From Streptomyces sp. NBC_00525 (GTDB taxonomy: Bacteria > Actinomycetota > Actinomycetes > Streptomycetales > Streptomycetaceae): a DNA stretch of 64,000 nucleotides. This document shows positions 54,220 to 63,499 of the stretch, one piece after another. Positions within the stretch are counted from its first letter, which is position 1; every line of letters starts with the position of its first letter. Below the pieces are notes generated by a model. That model was given only the letters and a program-made list of their open reading frames with translations. It ran no database searches and was not told the origin of the DNA. Made by a program: the position numbers and the translations under genes. The stretch covers positions 4,774,001-4,838,000 of the forward strand of contig NZ_CP107834.1 in NCBI RefSeq assembly GCF_036346595.1. The letters are read 5' to 3'.

Positions 54220-55650
54220 TCAGCCCTGGTCCTGGCCGCCCACGTGGTGGACGCGGACCATGTTCGTGGTGCCGGGGACGCCGGGGGGCGAGCCGGCCGT
54301 GATGACCACCGTGTCACCGGCGTTGTAGCGGTTCAGCTTCAGCAGCTCCGAGTCGACCAGGTCCACCATCGCGTCCGTGTTGTCCACGTGCGGGACGACG
54401 TGCGCCTCGACGCCCCAGCTCAGGGCCAGCTGGTTGCGGGTGGACTCGTCCGTGGTGAAGGCCAGGATCGGCTGGGCGGCGCGATAGCGGGACAGGCGGC
54501 GGGCCGTGTCACCGGACTTGGTGAAGGCGACCAGCGCCTCGCCGCTGAGGAAGTCCGCGATCTCGCAGGCCGCGCGGGCCACCGAACCGCCCTGGGTGCG
54601 GGGCTTCTTGCCCGGCACCAGCGGCTGGAGGCCCTTGGAGAGCAGCTCCTGCTCGGCGGCGACCACGATCTTCGACATGGTCTTGACGGTCTCGATCGGG
54701 TACGCGCCGACCGAGGACTCCGCGGAGAGCATGACCGCGTCCGCGCCGTCCAGGATCGCGTTGGCGACGTCGGACGCCTCGGCGCGGGTCGGGCGGGAGT
54801 TGGTGATCATCGACTCCATCATCTGGGTCGCCACGACCACCGGCTTGGCGTTGCGCCGGCACAGCTCCACCAGGCGCTTCTGCACCATCGGGACGCGCTC
54901 CAGCGGGTATTCGACGGCGAGGTCGCCGCGGGCGACCATCACACCGTCGAACGCCATGACGACGCCCTCCATGTTCTCGACGGCCTGCGGCTTCTCCACC
55001 TTGGCGATGACGGGGACCCGGCGGCCCTCCTCGTCCATCACCTTGTGGACGTCCTTGACGTCGTTCGCGTCCCGGACGAAGGAGAGCGCGACCAGGTCGC
55101 AGCCCATCCGCAGCGCGAAGCGCAGGTCGTCGACGTCCTTCTCGGACAGGGCCGGCACGTTGACCGCGGCGCCCGGCAGGTTGATGCCCTTGTGGTCGGA
55201 GATCACCCCGCCCTCGATGACGATGGTGTGGACCCGGGGGCCCTCCACGGATACGACCTTCAGCTCGACGTTGCCGTCGTTGATCAGGATCGGGTCGCCC
55301 TTGGCGACGTCGCCGGGCAGACCCTTGTAGGTCGTGCCGCAGATCGACTTGTCGCCGGGGACGTCCTCGGAGGTGATGACGAACTCGTCCCCGCGGACCA
55401 GTTCGACCGGGCCCTCGGCGAACTTCGCGAGGCGGATCTTCGGGCCCTGGAGGTCGGCGAGCACGCCGACCGCCCGCCCGGTCTCGGCGGCGGCCTTGCG
55501 GAGCCGGTCGTAACGACCCTGGTGTTCCGCGTGGGAGCCGTGACTGAAGTTGAAACGGGCCACGCTCATGCCGGCCTCGATCAGAGCGACGAGCTGCTCA
55601 TGGGAGTCGACGGCGGGGCCGAGGGTGCAGACGATTTTCGAACGGCGCAT
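54220..55650 (-). CDS. pyk: Pyruvate kinase
   Basis: Converts phosphoenolpyruvate and ADP to pyruvate and ATP, the last step of glycolysis. The 476-residue product has the N-terminal MRRSKIVCTLGPAVDS, ARFNFSHGSH, the active-site run VPVIAKVEKPQAVEN (catalytic Lys) and MVARGDLAVEYPLE, and the C-terminal regulatory domain to VHHVGG. ATG at 55650; the open frame to 56256 overlaps ackA and is rejected. It lies 74 bp after ackA with its own palindrome and possible -10. It corresponds to pyk2 (SCO5423, from memory). Confidence 0.97.
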   Translation of the reverse strand: MRRSKIVCTLGPAVDSHEQLVALIEAGMSVARFNFSHGSHAEHQGRYDRLRKAAAETGRAVGVLADLQGPKIRLAKFAEGPVELVRGDEFVITSEDVPGDKSICGTTYKGLPGDVAKGDPILINDGNVELKVVSVEGPRVHTIVIEGGVISDHKGINLPGAAVNVPALSEKDVDDLRFALRMGCDLVALSFVRDANDVKDVHKVMDEEGRRVPVIAKVEKPQAVENMEGVVMAFDGVMVARGDLAVEYPLERVPMVQKRLVELCRRNAKPVVVATQMMESMITNSRPTRAEASDVANAILDGADAVMLSAESSVGAYPIETVKTMSKIVVAAEQELLSKGLQPLVPGKKPRTQGGSVARAACEIADFLSGEALVAFTKSGDTARRLSRYRAAQPILAFTTDESTRNQLALSWGVEAHVVPHVDNTDAMVDLVDSELLKLNRYNAGDTVVITAGSPPGVPGTTNMVRVHHVGGQDQG

Positions 55651-55657
55651 GGGGCGA

Positions 55658-55691
55658 ATCCTATCGGTTTGTTTCGCTGCGGAATATTCCG
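55658..55691 (-). promoter_or_regulatory. Possible pyk promoter with palindrome
   Basis: On the minus strand a TAGGAT -10-like box (55663-55658) lies 7 bp before the ATG. The palindrome CGGAATATTCCG (55680-55691) sits where a -35 would be. No good TTGAC box is seen. AGGA inside the -10 could also serve as a ribosome site. Confidence 0.4.
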
Positions 55692-55724
55692 GCTGGCGGA
55701 AGATACAAAGGGGCGGGGGTCCGC

Positions 55725-56969
55725 TCAGTTGTCGACCAGTGCGAAGGTCTGCGTGGCGATCTCCAGTTCCTCGTCCGTCGGCACCACGGCGACCGCGACG
55801 CGTGCGTAATCCGGTGAGATCAGCCGCGGCACCGCGGACCGTACGGCGTTCAGATCCGCGTCCACCGCCAGGCCCAGTTCCTCCAGACCCGCGATCGCGG
55901 CCTCCCGCACCGGGGCGGAGTTCTCCCCGACCCCCGCGGTGAAGACGACGGCGTCCACCCGGCCGAGGACCGCCGTATAGGCGCCGATGTACTTCTTCAG
56001 CCGGTGGACGTAGATGTCGAAGGCGAGCGCGGCCCGCTCGTCGCCCTCGTCGATCCGGCGGCGGATCTCCCGCATGTCGTTGTCGCCGCACAGCCCCACC
56101 AGGCCGCTCCTCTTGTTGAGCAGGACGTCGATCTCGTCCGCCGACATCCCCGCCACCCGCTTCAGATGGAAGGTGACGGCCGGATCGATGTCCCCGGAAC
56201 GGGTACCCATGACCAGCCCCTCCAAGGGGGTCAGCCCCATCGACGTCTCCACGCACCGGCCGCCCGCGACCGCCGAGGCCGACGCCCCGTTGCCCAGGTG
56301 CAGCACGATGACGTTGACGTCCTGCGGCTCCTTGCCCAGCAGCGCCGCCGCCTTGCGCGAGACGTACGCGTGCGAGGTGCCGTGGAAGCCGTAGCGGCGG
56401 ATGCGGTGCGCGTCGGCCGTCTCCACGTCGATCGCGTACCGCGCCGCGTGCTCCGGCATCGTCGTGTGGAACGCCGTGTCGAACACCGCCACCTGCGGCA
56501 GGTCCGGCCGCAGCGCCATGGCGGTGCGGATGCCCGTGATGTTCGCCGGGTTGTGCAGCGGCGCCACCGGGACCAGCCGCTCGATCTCCTTGAGCACGTC
56601 GTCGGTGATCACGGTCGGCTCGGTGAACCGGAGCCCGCCGTGCACCACCCGGTGCCCGATCGCGGCCAGCTCCGGCGAGTCCAGGCCGAGCCCGTCCGCC
56701 GCCAGCTCCGCGGCCGCCGCCTTCAGCGCCTCGTCGTGGTCGGCGATCCGGCCCTCGCGCTCCCGCGGGCCGCCCCCGTCACCGGTCAGCGGGGTGTGCA
56801 CGAGCCGGGAGGTCTCCTCGCCGATCCGCTCCACCAGCCCGGCCGCGAGGCGGGAGCGGTCGCTCATGTCGAGCAGCTGGTACTTCACCGAGGACGAGCC
56901 CGAGTTGAGCACGAGCACCCGGCCCGGCTTCCCGGCCGCCGTGCCTTCGGTGGTGTTCGGGGTGGTCAT
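55725..56969 (-). CDS. ackA: Acetate kinase
   Basis: Interconverts acetate plus ATP and acetyl phosphate plus ADP. The 414-residue product has the N-terminal signature VLVLNSGSSSVKYQL, GHRVVHGG (catalytic-site Arg), FDTAFHTTMP, RYGFHGTSHAYVS and GTRSGDIDPAV, which are all family motifs. ATG at 56969 is 5 bp after the pta stop, so the two form a coupled pta-ackA operon. Slightly longer N terminus (TTPNTTEGTAAGKPG) than E. coli AckA. Confidence 0.97.
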   Translation of the reverse strand: MTTPNTTEGTAAGKPGRVLVLNSGSSSVKYQLLDMSDRSRLAAGLVERIGEETSRLVHTPLTGDGGGPREREGRIADHDEALKAAAAELAADGLGLDSPELAAIGHRVVHGGLRFTEPTVITDDVLKEIERLVPVAPLHNPANITGIRTAMALRPDLPQVAVFDTAFHTTMPEHAARYAIDVETADAHRIRRYGFHGTSHAYVSRKAAALLGKEPQDVNVIVLHLGNGASASAVAGGRCVETSMGLTPLEGLVMGTRSGDIDPAVTFHLKRVAGMSADEIDVLLNKRSGLVGLCGDNDMREIRRRIDEGDERAALAFDIYVHRLKKYIGAYTAVLGRVDAVVFTAGVGENSAPVREAAIAGLEELGLAVDADLNAVRSAVPRLISPDYARVAVAVVPTDEELEIATQTFALVDN

Positions 56970-56974
56970 ACGGG

Positions 56975-59047
56975 TCACTCCTCGCCCTGGGCCTGGATCG
57001 CCGTGATGGCCACGGTGGTGACGATGTCCTGCACGAGCGCGCCGCGCGACAGGTCGTTGACCGGCTTGCGCAGCCCCTGGAGGACCGGGCCCACCGCCAC
57101 CGCACCCGCCGACCGCTGCACCGCCTTGTACGTGTTGTTGCCGGTGTTCAGGTCCGGGAAGATCAGGACCGTCGCCTGCCCCGCCACCTCGGAATCCGGC
57201 AGCTTGGTCGCCGCGACGCTCGGCTCGACCGCCGCGTCGTACTGGATGGGGCCCTCGATCAGGAGGTCCGGCCGGCTCCCGCGCACCCGGTCCGTCGCCG
57301 CGCGCACCTTGTCCACGTCCGCGCCGGTGCCGGAGGTGCCCGTCGAGTACGAGAGCATCGCGATCCGGGGGTCCACGCCGAAGCGGGCGGCGGTGGCGGC
57401 CGACTGGACCGCGATGTCCGCGAGCTGCTCCGCGTCCGGGTCCGGGTTGACCGCGCAGTCGCCGTACACAAGGACCCGGTCGGCGAGGCACATGAAGAAG
57501 ACCGACGAGACGATCGAGGCGTCCGGCTTCGTCTTGATGATCTCGAAGGCGGGCCGGATCGTCGCCGCCGTGGAGTGCACCGCGCCGGAGACCATGCCGT
57601 CGGCCAGGCCCTCCTCGACCATCAGGGTGCCGAAGTAGTTGACGTCCGAGACGACGTCGTACGCCAGCTCCACCGTCACCCCGCGATGCGCCCGCAGGGC
57701 CGCGTACCGCTCGGCGAACGACTGGCGCAGCTCCGAGGTCTGCGGGTCGATGAGCTGGGTCTCGGCCAGGTCGATGCCCAGGTCCGCGGCCTTCTTGCGG
57801 ATGACGTCGGGGTCGCCCAGCAGTGTGAGGTCGCAGACGTCGCGCCGCATCAGGACGTCCGCCGCGCGCAGCACCCGCTCCTCGGTGCCCTCCGGCAGCA
57901 CCACCCGGCGCCGGTCCGCGCGCGCCTGCTCCAGCAGCTCGTGCTCGAACATCATCGGGGTGACCCGGCCGCTGCGGGCGACGGATATCCGGTCGAGGAG
58001 GGCCGCGGTGTCCACATGGCGCTCGAAGAGCCCGAGGGCGGTCTCCGCCTTGCGCGGGGTGGCCGCGTTCAGCTTGCCCTCCAGCGCGAAGAGTTCCCCG
58101 GCGGTGGGGAAGGAGCCGCCGGCCACCGACACGACCGGGGTGCCCGGTGCGAGCCGCGCGGCCAGCGTGAGTATCTCCTCGCCGGGCCGCTCGTCCAGGG
58201 TCAGCAGCACCCCGGCGATCGGCGGCGTCCCGGCGCTGTGCGCGGCCAGCGAGCCGACCACCAGGTCCGCGCGGTCGCCCGGCGTGACCACCATGCACCC
58301 CGGGGTCAGCGCCTTCAGCAGGTTCGGCAGCATCGCCCCGCCGAAGACGAAGTCCAGCGCGTCCCTGGCCAGCCCGGAGTCGTCGCCCAGCAGCACCGTG
58401 CCGTTCAGGGCCGCGGTGATCTGGGCGACCGTGGGCGCCGCGAGGGCCGGTTCGTCGGGCAGGACCGAGCAGGGCACCGGCAGTGTGGCGGACAGCCGTT
58501 CCGCGACGACGTCGCGGTCGGCGGGGGCCACCCGGTTCACGATCATCGCCAGCACGTCGCAGCCCAGGCCCGAGTACGCACGGTAGGCGTTGCGGGTCTC
58601 GGCGCGCACCGATTCGGCGTTCTGGTCCTGGCCGCCGACGACCGCGATCACCGAGGCGCCGAACTCGTTGGCCAGCCGGGCGTTGAGCGCCAGCTCGTCG
58701 GGGAGCTGGGTGGCGGCGAAATCGGTGCCCAGGACGAGCACCACCTCGTAGTCGACGGCCACCCGGTGGAAGCGCTCGACGAGCCGGGACACCAGCTCGT
58801 CGGTGCCCTGCTCGGCCTGGATCGCGGACGCCTCGTGGTAGTCCATCCCGTACACCGTGGACGGGTTCTGGGACAGCCGGTAGCGGGCCCGCAGCAGCTC
58901 GAACAGCCGGTCGGGATCGTCGTGGACCAGCGGGCGGAACACCCCGACCCGGTCCACCTGGCGGGTCAGCAGCTCCATGACGCCCAGGTCCACGACCTGG
59001 CGGCCGTCCCCCCGGTCGATCCCGGTCACGTACACGCTGCGCGTCAC
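56975..59047 (-). CDS. pta: Phosphate acetyltransferase (three-domain type)
   Basis: Interconverts acetyl-CoA and acetyl phosphate. The 690-residue product has an N-terminal BioD-like domain (1-190), a middle DRTGG domain (about 215-325) and the catalytic PTA domain (about 365-690; AVHSTAATIRPAFEIIKTK, YSTGTSGTG, FPDLNTGNNTYKAVQ). The N-terminal P-loop is degenerate: TGIDRGDGRQVV has no GKT/S. GTG at 59047. It is divergent from pfkA across 263 bp and linked to ackA after 5 bp. Confidence 0.96.
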   Translation of the reverse strand: MTRSVYVTGIDRGDGRQVVDLGVMELLTRQVDRVGVFRPLVHDDPDRLFELLRARYRLSQNPSTVYGMDYHEASAIQAEQGTDELVSRLVERFHRVAVDYEVVLVLGTDFAATQLPDELALNARLANEFGASVIAVVGGQDQNAESVRAETRNAYRAYSGLGCDVLAMIVNRVAPADRDVVAERLSATLPVPCSVLPDEPALAAPTVAQITAALNGTVLLGDDSGLARDALDFVFGGAMLPNLLKALTPGCMVVTPGDRADLVVGSLAAHSAGTPPIAGVLLTLDERPGEEILTLAARLAPGTPVVSVAGGSFPTAGELFALEGKLNAATPRKAETALGLFERHVDTAALLDRISVARSGRVTPMMFEHELLEQARADRRRVVLPEGTEERVLRAADVLMRRDVCDLTLLGDPDVIRKKAADLGIDLAETQLIDPQTSELRQSFAERYAALRAHRGVTVELAYDVVSDVNYFGTLMVEEGLADGMVSGAVHSTAATIRPAFEIIKTKPDASIVSSVFFMCLADRVLVYGDCAVNPDPDAEQLADIAVQSAATAARFGVDPRIAMLSYSTGTSGTGADVDKVRAATDRVRGSRPDLLIEGPIQYDAAVEPSVAATKLPDSEVAGQATVLIFPDLNTGNNTYKAVQRSAGAVAVGPVLQGLRKPVNDLSRGALVQDIVTTVAITAIQAQGEE

Positions 59048-59310
59048 GCGTGCTCTCCCGTCGTCTCTGGTCCGGTATGGTGCCCGGTTCGAGTGGTAAT
59101 CGCCCGTTTGACGATACCCGTGGGGCGGGCGGCGCCGCCCGCCGGACTACTGCCCCGCGAGGGCCCCGGCAGGCGGCCCCCGGACGGCCGGGAGCGCGAG
59201 CCGTGCGCCCGGCGTGGGACACTCGTCGTGACTCACGGTACGGGGGAAGAGGAAGAAGCCCCCGTTCCGGATGCCAACGGACGGGCCCAGCGAGCAGGAG
59301 ATACAGCAGG

Positions 59311-60336
59311 ATGCGCATCGGAGTTCTCACCGCAGGCGGCGACTGCCCCGGCCTGAACGCAGTGATCCGTTCGGTCGTCCACCGGGCCGTCGTCGGCCAC
59401 GGAGACGAGGTCATCGGCTTCGAGGACGGCTTCAAGGGCCTCCTCGACGGCCACTTCCGGCCCCTCGACCTGAACGCGGTCAGCGGCATCCTCGCCCGCG
59501 GCGGCACGATCCTCGGCTCGGCCCGCCTGGAGCGCGCCCGGCTGCGCGAGGCCGCCGAGAACTGCGCCGAGCTGAGCCGGCGCTACGGGATGGACGCGCT
59601 GATCCCGATCGGCGGCGAGGGCACGCTCACCGCCGCCCGGATGCTGTCGGACGCCGGGATGCCCGTCGTCGGGGTGCCCAAGACCATCGACAACGACATC
59701 TCCTCCACCGACCGCACCTTCGGATTCGACACCGCCGTGGGCGTCGCGACGGAGGCCATAGACCGTCTGAAGACCACCGCCGAGTCCCACCAGCGCGTGA
59801 TGGTCGTCGAGGTCATGGGCCGCCACGCGGGCTGGATCGCGCTGGAGTCCGGTATGGCCGGCGGCGCCCACGGCATCTGCCTGCCCGAGCGCAGGTTCGA
59901 GGTGGACGACCTGGTCAAGATGGTCGAGGAGCGCTTCGCGCGCGGCAAGAAGTTCGCGGTCATCTGCGTCGCCGAGGGCGCGCACCCGGCCGAGGGCTCC
60001 ATGCCGTACGCCAAGGGCGAGATCGACCAGTACGGGCACGAGCGCTTCCAGGGCATCGGCAACCGCCTGGCCGTCGAGCTGGAGAAGCGGCTCGGCAAGG
60101 AGGCCCGGCCGGTCATCCTGGGGCACGTCCAGCGCGGCGGCACCCCGACCGCGTACGACCGCGTCCTCGCCACCCGCTTCGGCTGGCACGCGGTGGAGGC
60201 GGCGCACCGCGGCGACTTCGGCCGGATGACCGCGCTGCGCGGCAACAACATCGAGATGGTCCCGCTCGCCGAGGCGGTCACCCAGCTCAAGACGGTCCCG
60301 CTGGACCGGATGCACGAGGCCGAGTCGGTCTTCTGA
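59311..60336 (+). CDS. pfkA: 6-phosphofructokinase
   Basis: Phosphorylates fructose 6-phosphate in glycolysis. The 341-residue product has GGDCPGLNAVIR near the N terminus, the phosphoryl-donor loop IGGEGTLTAA (about 93-102), the catalytic PKTIDNDI, VEVMGRHAGWIA and GHVQRGGTPTAYDR. GGEGT with PKTIDND places it in the actinobacterial group close to the PPi-dependent Amycolatopsis enzyme. S. coelicolor PFK of this group is ATP-dependent, from memory. ATG at 59311 follows a purine-rich stretch. Likely pfkA2 (SCO5426). Divergent from pta. Confidence 0.95.
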   Translation: MRIGVLTAGGDCPGLNAVIRSVVHRAVVGHGDEVIGFEDGFKGLLDGHFRPLDLNAVSGILARGGTILGSARLERARLREAAENCAELSRRYGMDALIPIGGEGTLTAARMLSDAGMPVVGVPKTIDNDISSTDRTFGFDTAVGVATEAIDRLKTTAESHQRVMVVEVMGRHAGWIALESGMAGGAHGICLPERRFEVDDLVKMVEERFARGKKFAVICVAEGAHPAEGSMPYAKGEIDQYGHERFQGIGNRLAVELEKRLGKEARPVILGHVQRGGTPTAYDRVLATRFGWHAVEAAHRGDFGRMTALRGNNIEMVPLAEAVTQLKTVPLDRMHEAESVF

Positions 60337-60366
60337 CCGGCCCGCCGGGCGGCGCCCCCGCCGTCG

Positions 60367-61074
60367 TCACGCCTGCCGGGGCCGGGGCGACGCGGGTGCC
60401 GCCGCCTCCCAGAACCGGGGCACGATCCGGTCCAGGAAGGCCCGGCCCCCGTCGCCGGAGCCACCGGGCCGGTCCGTGCCGGTGCTGCTCCAGCTGAGCG
60501 TGGTCACCATCAGCGCCTGGTAGTCCGTGTGCAGCCGCTCCAGGGTGTCCTGGACATGGCGCCGCTCCAGCGGCACCAGCTTGGCCACCGGCCGGGTGTA
60601 CGCCTGCCAGCGCGTCGTCACCGCGCTGCGCAGCAGGCCCGCCAGCTCCTCGTCACGCCCGGTCGCGGTCACGAAGTCGGCGGGCGTCAGGCCCAGCGCC
60701 TCGCCCAGCGCCGCGGACTGGCGCTCGTTGCCCCGCCACCGCCCCGACTCCTCCATCCGCAGATACGCGCCGGCGGCCATCCCGACCCGCGCCGCCAGCT
60801 CGTCCGGGGCCAGCCCCCGCGCGACCCGGTGCTCGCGCAGGCTGCGCGCGGCGGTCAGCAGCTCGCCCGGCGCACACCACAGCACCCCGGCCAGCGCGGT
60901 CAGTTCGTACTCCGAGGGAACGGCCAGGCCGCGTTCCCATTCGGCCACGGTCTCCGGGGTGATCCGCAGGCCGTACTGGGCGCCGAGGCCGTAGGCGACA
61001 TGGCCGGGAGCCATTCCCAGGGCCTCGCGGAGTCTTCGGGCGGCGGGGGCGTTGAAAGGAGGGGTGGGGTGCAC
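60367..61074 (-). CDS. Transcriptional regulator with two XRE-type HTH domains
   Basis: A 235-residue protein. HTH one is at about 12-70 (AARRLREALGMAPGHVAYGLGAQYGLRITPETVAEWERG), and HTH two at about 78-135 (LREHRVARGLAPDELAARVGMAAGAYLRMEESGRW). A helical C-terminal region follows, with VPLERRHVQDTLERLHTDYQ. GTG at 61074, with GGAGGGG upstream. It converges on pfkA. An inverted repeat TAGGA-AGG-TCCTA lies upstream (61138-61150). The target is unknown; divergence from central carbon genes makes these possible but unproven targets. Confidence 0.86.
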   Translation of the reverse strand: MHPTPPFNAPAARRLREALGMAPGHVAYGLGAQYGLRITPETVAEWERGLAVPSEYELTALAGVLWCAPGELLTAARSLREHRVARGLAPDELAARVGMAAGAYLRMEESGRWRGNERQSAALGEALGLTPADFVTATGRDEELAGLLRSAVTTRWQAYTRPVAKLVPLERRHVQDTLERLHTDYQALMVTTLSWSSTGTDRPGGSGDGGRAFLDRIVPRFWEAAAPASPRPRQA

Positions 61075-61137
61075 GCGCCCACCGTAAGGAGGTCGGGGCC
61101 TGTCTGACTACGGTGTGTTCGCCCGAGAATACGGCTC

Positions 61138-61150
61138 ATAGGAAGGTCCT
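61138..61150. promoter_or_regulatory. Inverted repeat TAGGA-AGG-TCCTA
   Basis: Perfect 5-bp arms around 3 bp, in the gap upstream of the double-HTH regulator. It is short, so it may be chance; it is listed as a possible operator. Confidence 0.35.
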
Positions 61151-61211
61151 AGGTGCAAAAGCCGCACGGCGGGACCGAACGCCTCGCCCGCGCCCGCCGC
61201 CGCCCTCCGGT

Positions 61212-61886
61212 TCAGTGCTTCTCGGGCTGCCAGCGGTAGTGCAGCTCGGGCCGTCCCACCTGCCCGTACTGCGGGCTGCGTCCCGCCCGCCCCACCGTCA
61301 CCAGGTATTCCAGATAGCGGCGTGCGGTGATCCGCGAGATGCCCAGCTCCAGCCCGGCCGCCGCGGCCGTCAGCCCTTCCGGGGCCGCCCGCAGCGCACC
61401 GGTCACCGACTCCAGCGTCGGGCCGCTCAGCCCCTTGGGCAGCCGGGCCGGCTCCGGGGCCCGCAGCGCGGCCAGCGCCCGGTCCACCTCGTCCTGCCCG
61501 CTCGCCTCGCCGGCCGCCGCCCGGAACTCCGCGTACCGCACGAGCCGGTCCCGCAGGGTCGCGAAGGTGAACGGCTTCAGCACGTACTGGACGACCCCCA
61601 GCGAGACCCCCTCGCGGACCACCGCCAGGTCGCGGGCCGAGGTCACCGCGATCACGTCCGCCGTGTGCCCGGCCGCCCGCAGCGCGCGCAGCAGGGCCAG
61701 CCCGTGCCCGTCCGGCAGATAGAGGTCCAGGAGCAGCAGATCGACCGGGACGCGCTCCAGCACCCGGACCGCCTCGGCGCGCGACCGCGCCACGGCGGCC
61801 ACGGCGAAGCCGGGCACCCGGCCCACGTACAGCCGGTGCGCGTCCGCCGCGACCGGGTCGTCCTCGACGACCAGCACCCGGATCAC
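61212..61886 (-). CDS. CitB/DcuR-type response regulator
   Basis: A 224-residue response regulator: EDD (8-10), phospho-acceptor Asp in LLLLDLYLPDGHG (about 53), Lys in VLKPF (about 105). A C-terminal HTH follows (LTAAAAGLELGISRITARRYLEYLV) with the CitB-family ending VGRPELHYRWQ. GTG at 61886 overlaps the kinase stop (GTGA). It works with the CitA-type kinase upstream; the divergent dicarboxylate carrier gene at 63.6 kb is the probable target, as for DcuR/DctR systems. Confidence 0.92.
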   Translation of the reverse strand: MIRVLVVEDDPVAADAHRLYVGRVPGFAVAAVARSRAEAVRVLERVPVDLLLLDLYLPDGHGLALLRALRAAGHTADVIAVTSARDLAVVREGVSLGVVQYVLKPFTFATLRDRLVRYAEFRAAAGEASGQDEVDRALAALRAPEPARLPKGLSGPTLESVTGALRAAPEGLTAAAAGLELGISRITARRYLEYLVTVGRAGRSPQYGQVGRPELHYRWQPEKH

Positions 61887-63499
61887 GCCCGGACCCCCGC
61901 GCCCAGCGGCAGCCGCACGGTGAACTCCGCGCCCCCGTCCGGCCCCTGCTCCAGGGCCACCGTGCCGCCGCCCCGGTGGGCGGCCTGGCGCACCAGGGCC
62001 AGGCCGAGCCCGCGCCCGGCGCCGTGCGTCGACCAGCCGCTGCGGAACACCTCGGCGGCGACCGCCGGATCGACCCCGGCGCCGTTGTCCGCGACCCGCA
62101 GCAGCAGTTCGCCGTCGTTGGCGAGCGCGGTCACCGTGACCCGGCCCCGCTGCCCCGGCACGGCCGCCTCCGGCGCCCCGGTCACCGCGTCCACCGCGTT
62201 GTCGATCAGATTGCCGAGGATGGTCACCACATCGCGGGCGGGCAGCGTCGGCGGCAGCGCGCCGTCGTCGATCAGGCTGTCGTCGGCGAGCACCAGCTCC
62301 ACGCCCCGCTCGTTCGCCTGGGCGGCCTTGCCGAGCAGCAGGGCCGCCAGCACCGGTTCGGCGACCGCTCCCACCACCCGGTCGGTGAGCGCCTGGGCCA
62401 GCTCCAGCTCCGCCGTCGCGAAGCCCACCGCCTCCCGCGCGCGCCCCAGCTCGATCAGCGAGACCACGGTGTGCAGCCGGTTCGCCGCCTCGTGCGCCTG
62501 GGAGCGCAGCGCCCGGGTGAAGCCGCGCTCCGAGTCCAGCTCCCCGGACAGCGCTTGGAGTTCGGTGTGGTCGCGCAGGGTCACCACGGTCCCGCGCCGC
62601 TCGCCGCCGACGACCGGACGGGTGTTGACGACGATGACCCGGTCCGCCGTCAGATGCACCTCGTCCACCCGCTTCTCGGAGGCGAGCAGCGCCCCGGTCA
62701 GCGGGGCCGGCAGAGCCAGATCGGCGACCCGGCGGCCGACCGCGTCCGGGCCCAGGCCCAGGAGCTCCCGGCCCGCGTCGTTGACCAGGGCGATCCGGCG
62801 CTGCCCGTCCAGCATCAGCAGCCCCTCGCGCACCGCGTGCAGGGTCGCCTCGTGGTAGTCGTGCAGCCGGCTCAGCTCGGTGGCGTTCATCCCGTGGGTG
62901 TGGCGGCGCAGCCGGGCGTTGATCACGTACGTGCCGAGGCCGCCGATGACCAGCGCCGCGCCGGCCGCCAGCCCCAGCGCGCCGAGCTGCGCCCGCACCT
63001 GCGAGGAGACCCGGTCCACGGTGATCCCCGCGCTGACCAGTCCGGTGATTTGGCCGCCGTCCCGGACCGGGGTGACCACGCGGATGGAGGGCCCGAGCGT
63101 GCCGGTGTACGTCTCCGAGAAGGTCTCGCCGCGCAGCGCCCGCGCGGTGTGCCCGAGGAACGTCTCGCCGATGCGGTCGGTGACCGGATGCGTCCAGCGG
63201 ACCCGGTCCGGGCTCATGATCGTGACGAACGCGATCCCGGTCTCCTTGCGGACCCGCTCCGCGTACGGCTGGAGCGCGGCGGACGGGTCCTCGGTGCGGA
63301 TCGCCTCCCGGACGGACGGCGATCCCGCCACCGCCAGGGCCACCGCCCGCGCCTGCCGCGCCGCCGTCTCCTCGGCCTGCCCCCGCCCGGACTCGTACGC
63401 GAAGAACGCGCATCCGGCCACCACGGCCGCCACCAGCACCACCTGCATGGCGAACAGCTGCCCGGCGAGGCTGCGCGGACGGGTACGGGGAAAACGCAT
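61883..63499 (-). CDS. CitA/DcuS-type sensor histidine kinase
   Basis: A 538-residue kinase. Helix one is at about 16-37. A periplasmic-type PAS/sCache domain (38-175) has TGIAFVTIMSPDRVRWTHP and the Arg/His/Thr pattern that binds citrate or C4-dicarboxylate in this family. Helix two is at about 180-202. A cytoplasmic PAS domain follows (HAVREGLLMLDGQRRIALVN), then the H box RSQAHEAANRLHTVVSLIELG, N box LGNLIDNAVDAV and G boxes DNGAGVDP and GRGLGLALVRQ. ATG at 63499. Divergent from the carrier gene. Confidence 0.93.
   Translation of the reverse strand: MRFPRTRPRSLAGQLFAMQVVLVAAVVAGCAFFAYESGRGQAEETAARQARAVALAVAGSPSVREAIRTEDPSAALQPYAERVRKETGIAFVTIMSPDRVRWTHPVTDRIGETFLGHTARALRGETFSETYTGTLGPSIRVVTPVRDGGQITGLVSAGITVDRVSSQVRAQLGALGLAAGAALVIGGLGTYVINARLRRHTHGMNATELSRLHDYHEATLHAVREGLLMLDGQRRIALVNDAGRELLGLGPDAVGRRVADLALPAPLTGALLASEKRVDEVHLTADRVIVVNTRPVVGGERRGTVVTLRDHTELQALSGELDSERGFTRALRSQAHEAANRLHTVVSLIELGRAREAVGFATAELELAQALTDRVVGAVAEPVLAALLLGKAAQANERGVELVLADDSLIDDGALPPTLPARDVVTILGNLIDNAVDAVTGAPEAAVPGQRGRVTVTALANDGELLLRVADNGAGVDPAVAAEVFRSGWSTHGAGRGLGLALVRQAAHRGGGTVALEQGPDGGAEFTVRLPLGAGVRA

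Noticed and set aside
55651..56256. Extended N terminus for pyruvate kinase
   Set aside because: Overlaps most of the ackA 3' half; pyruvate kinase family proteins start at MRRSKIVCTLGP.
57575..59356. 593-codon plus-strand frame opposite pta
   Set aside because: Shadow frame; the minus-strand Pta reading has all family motifs.
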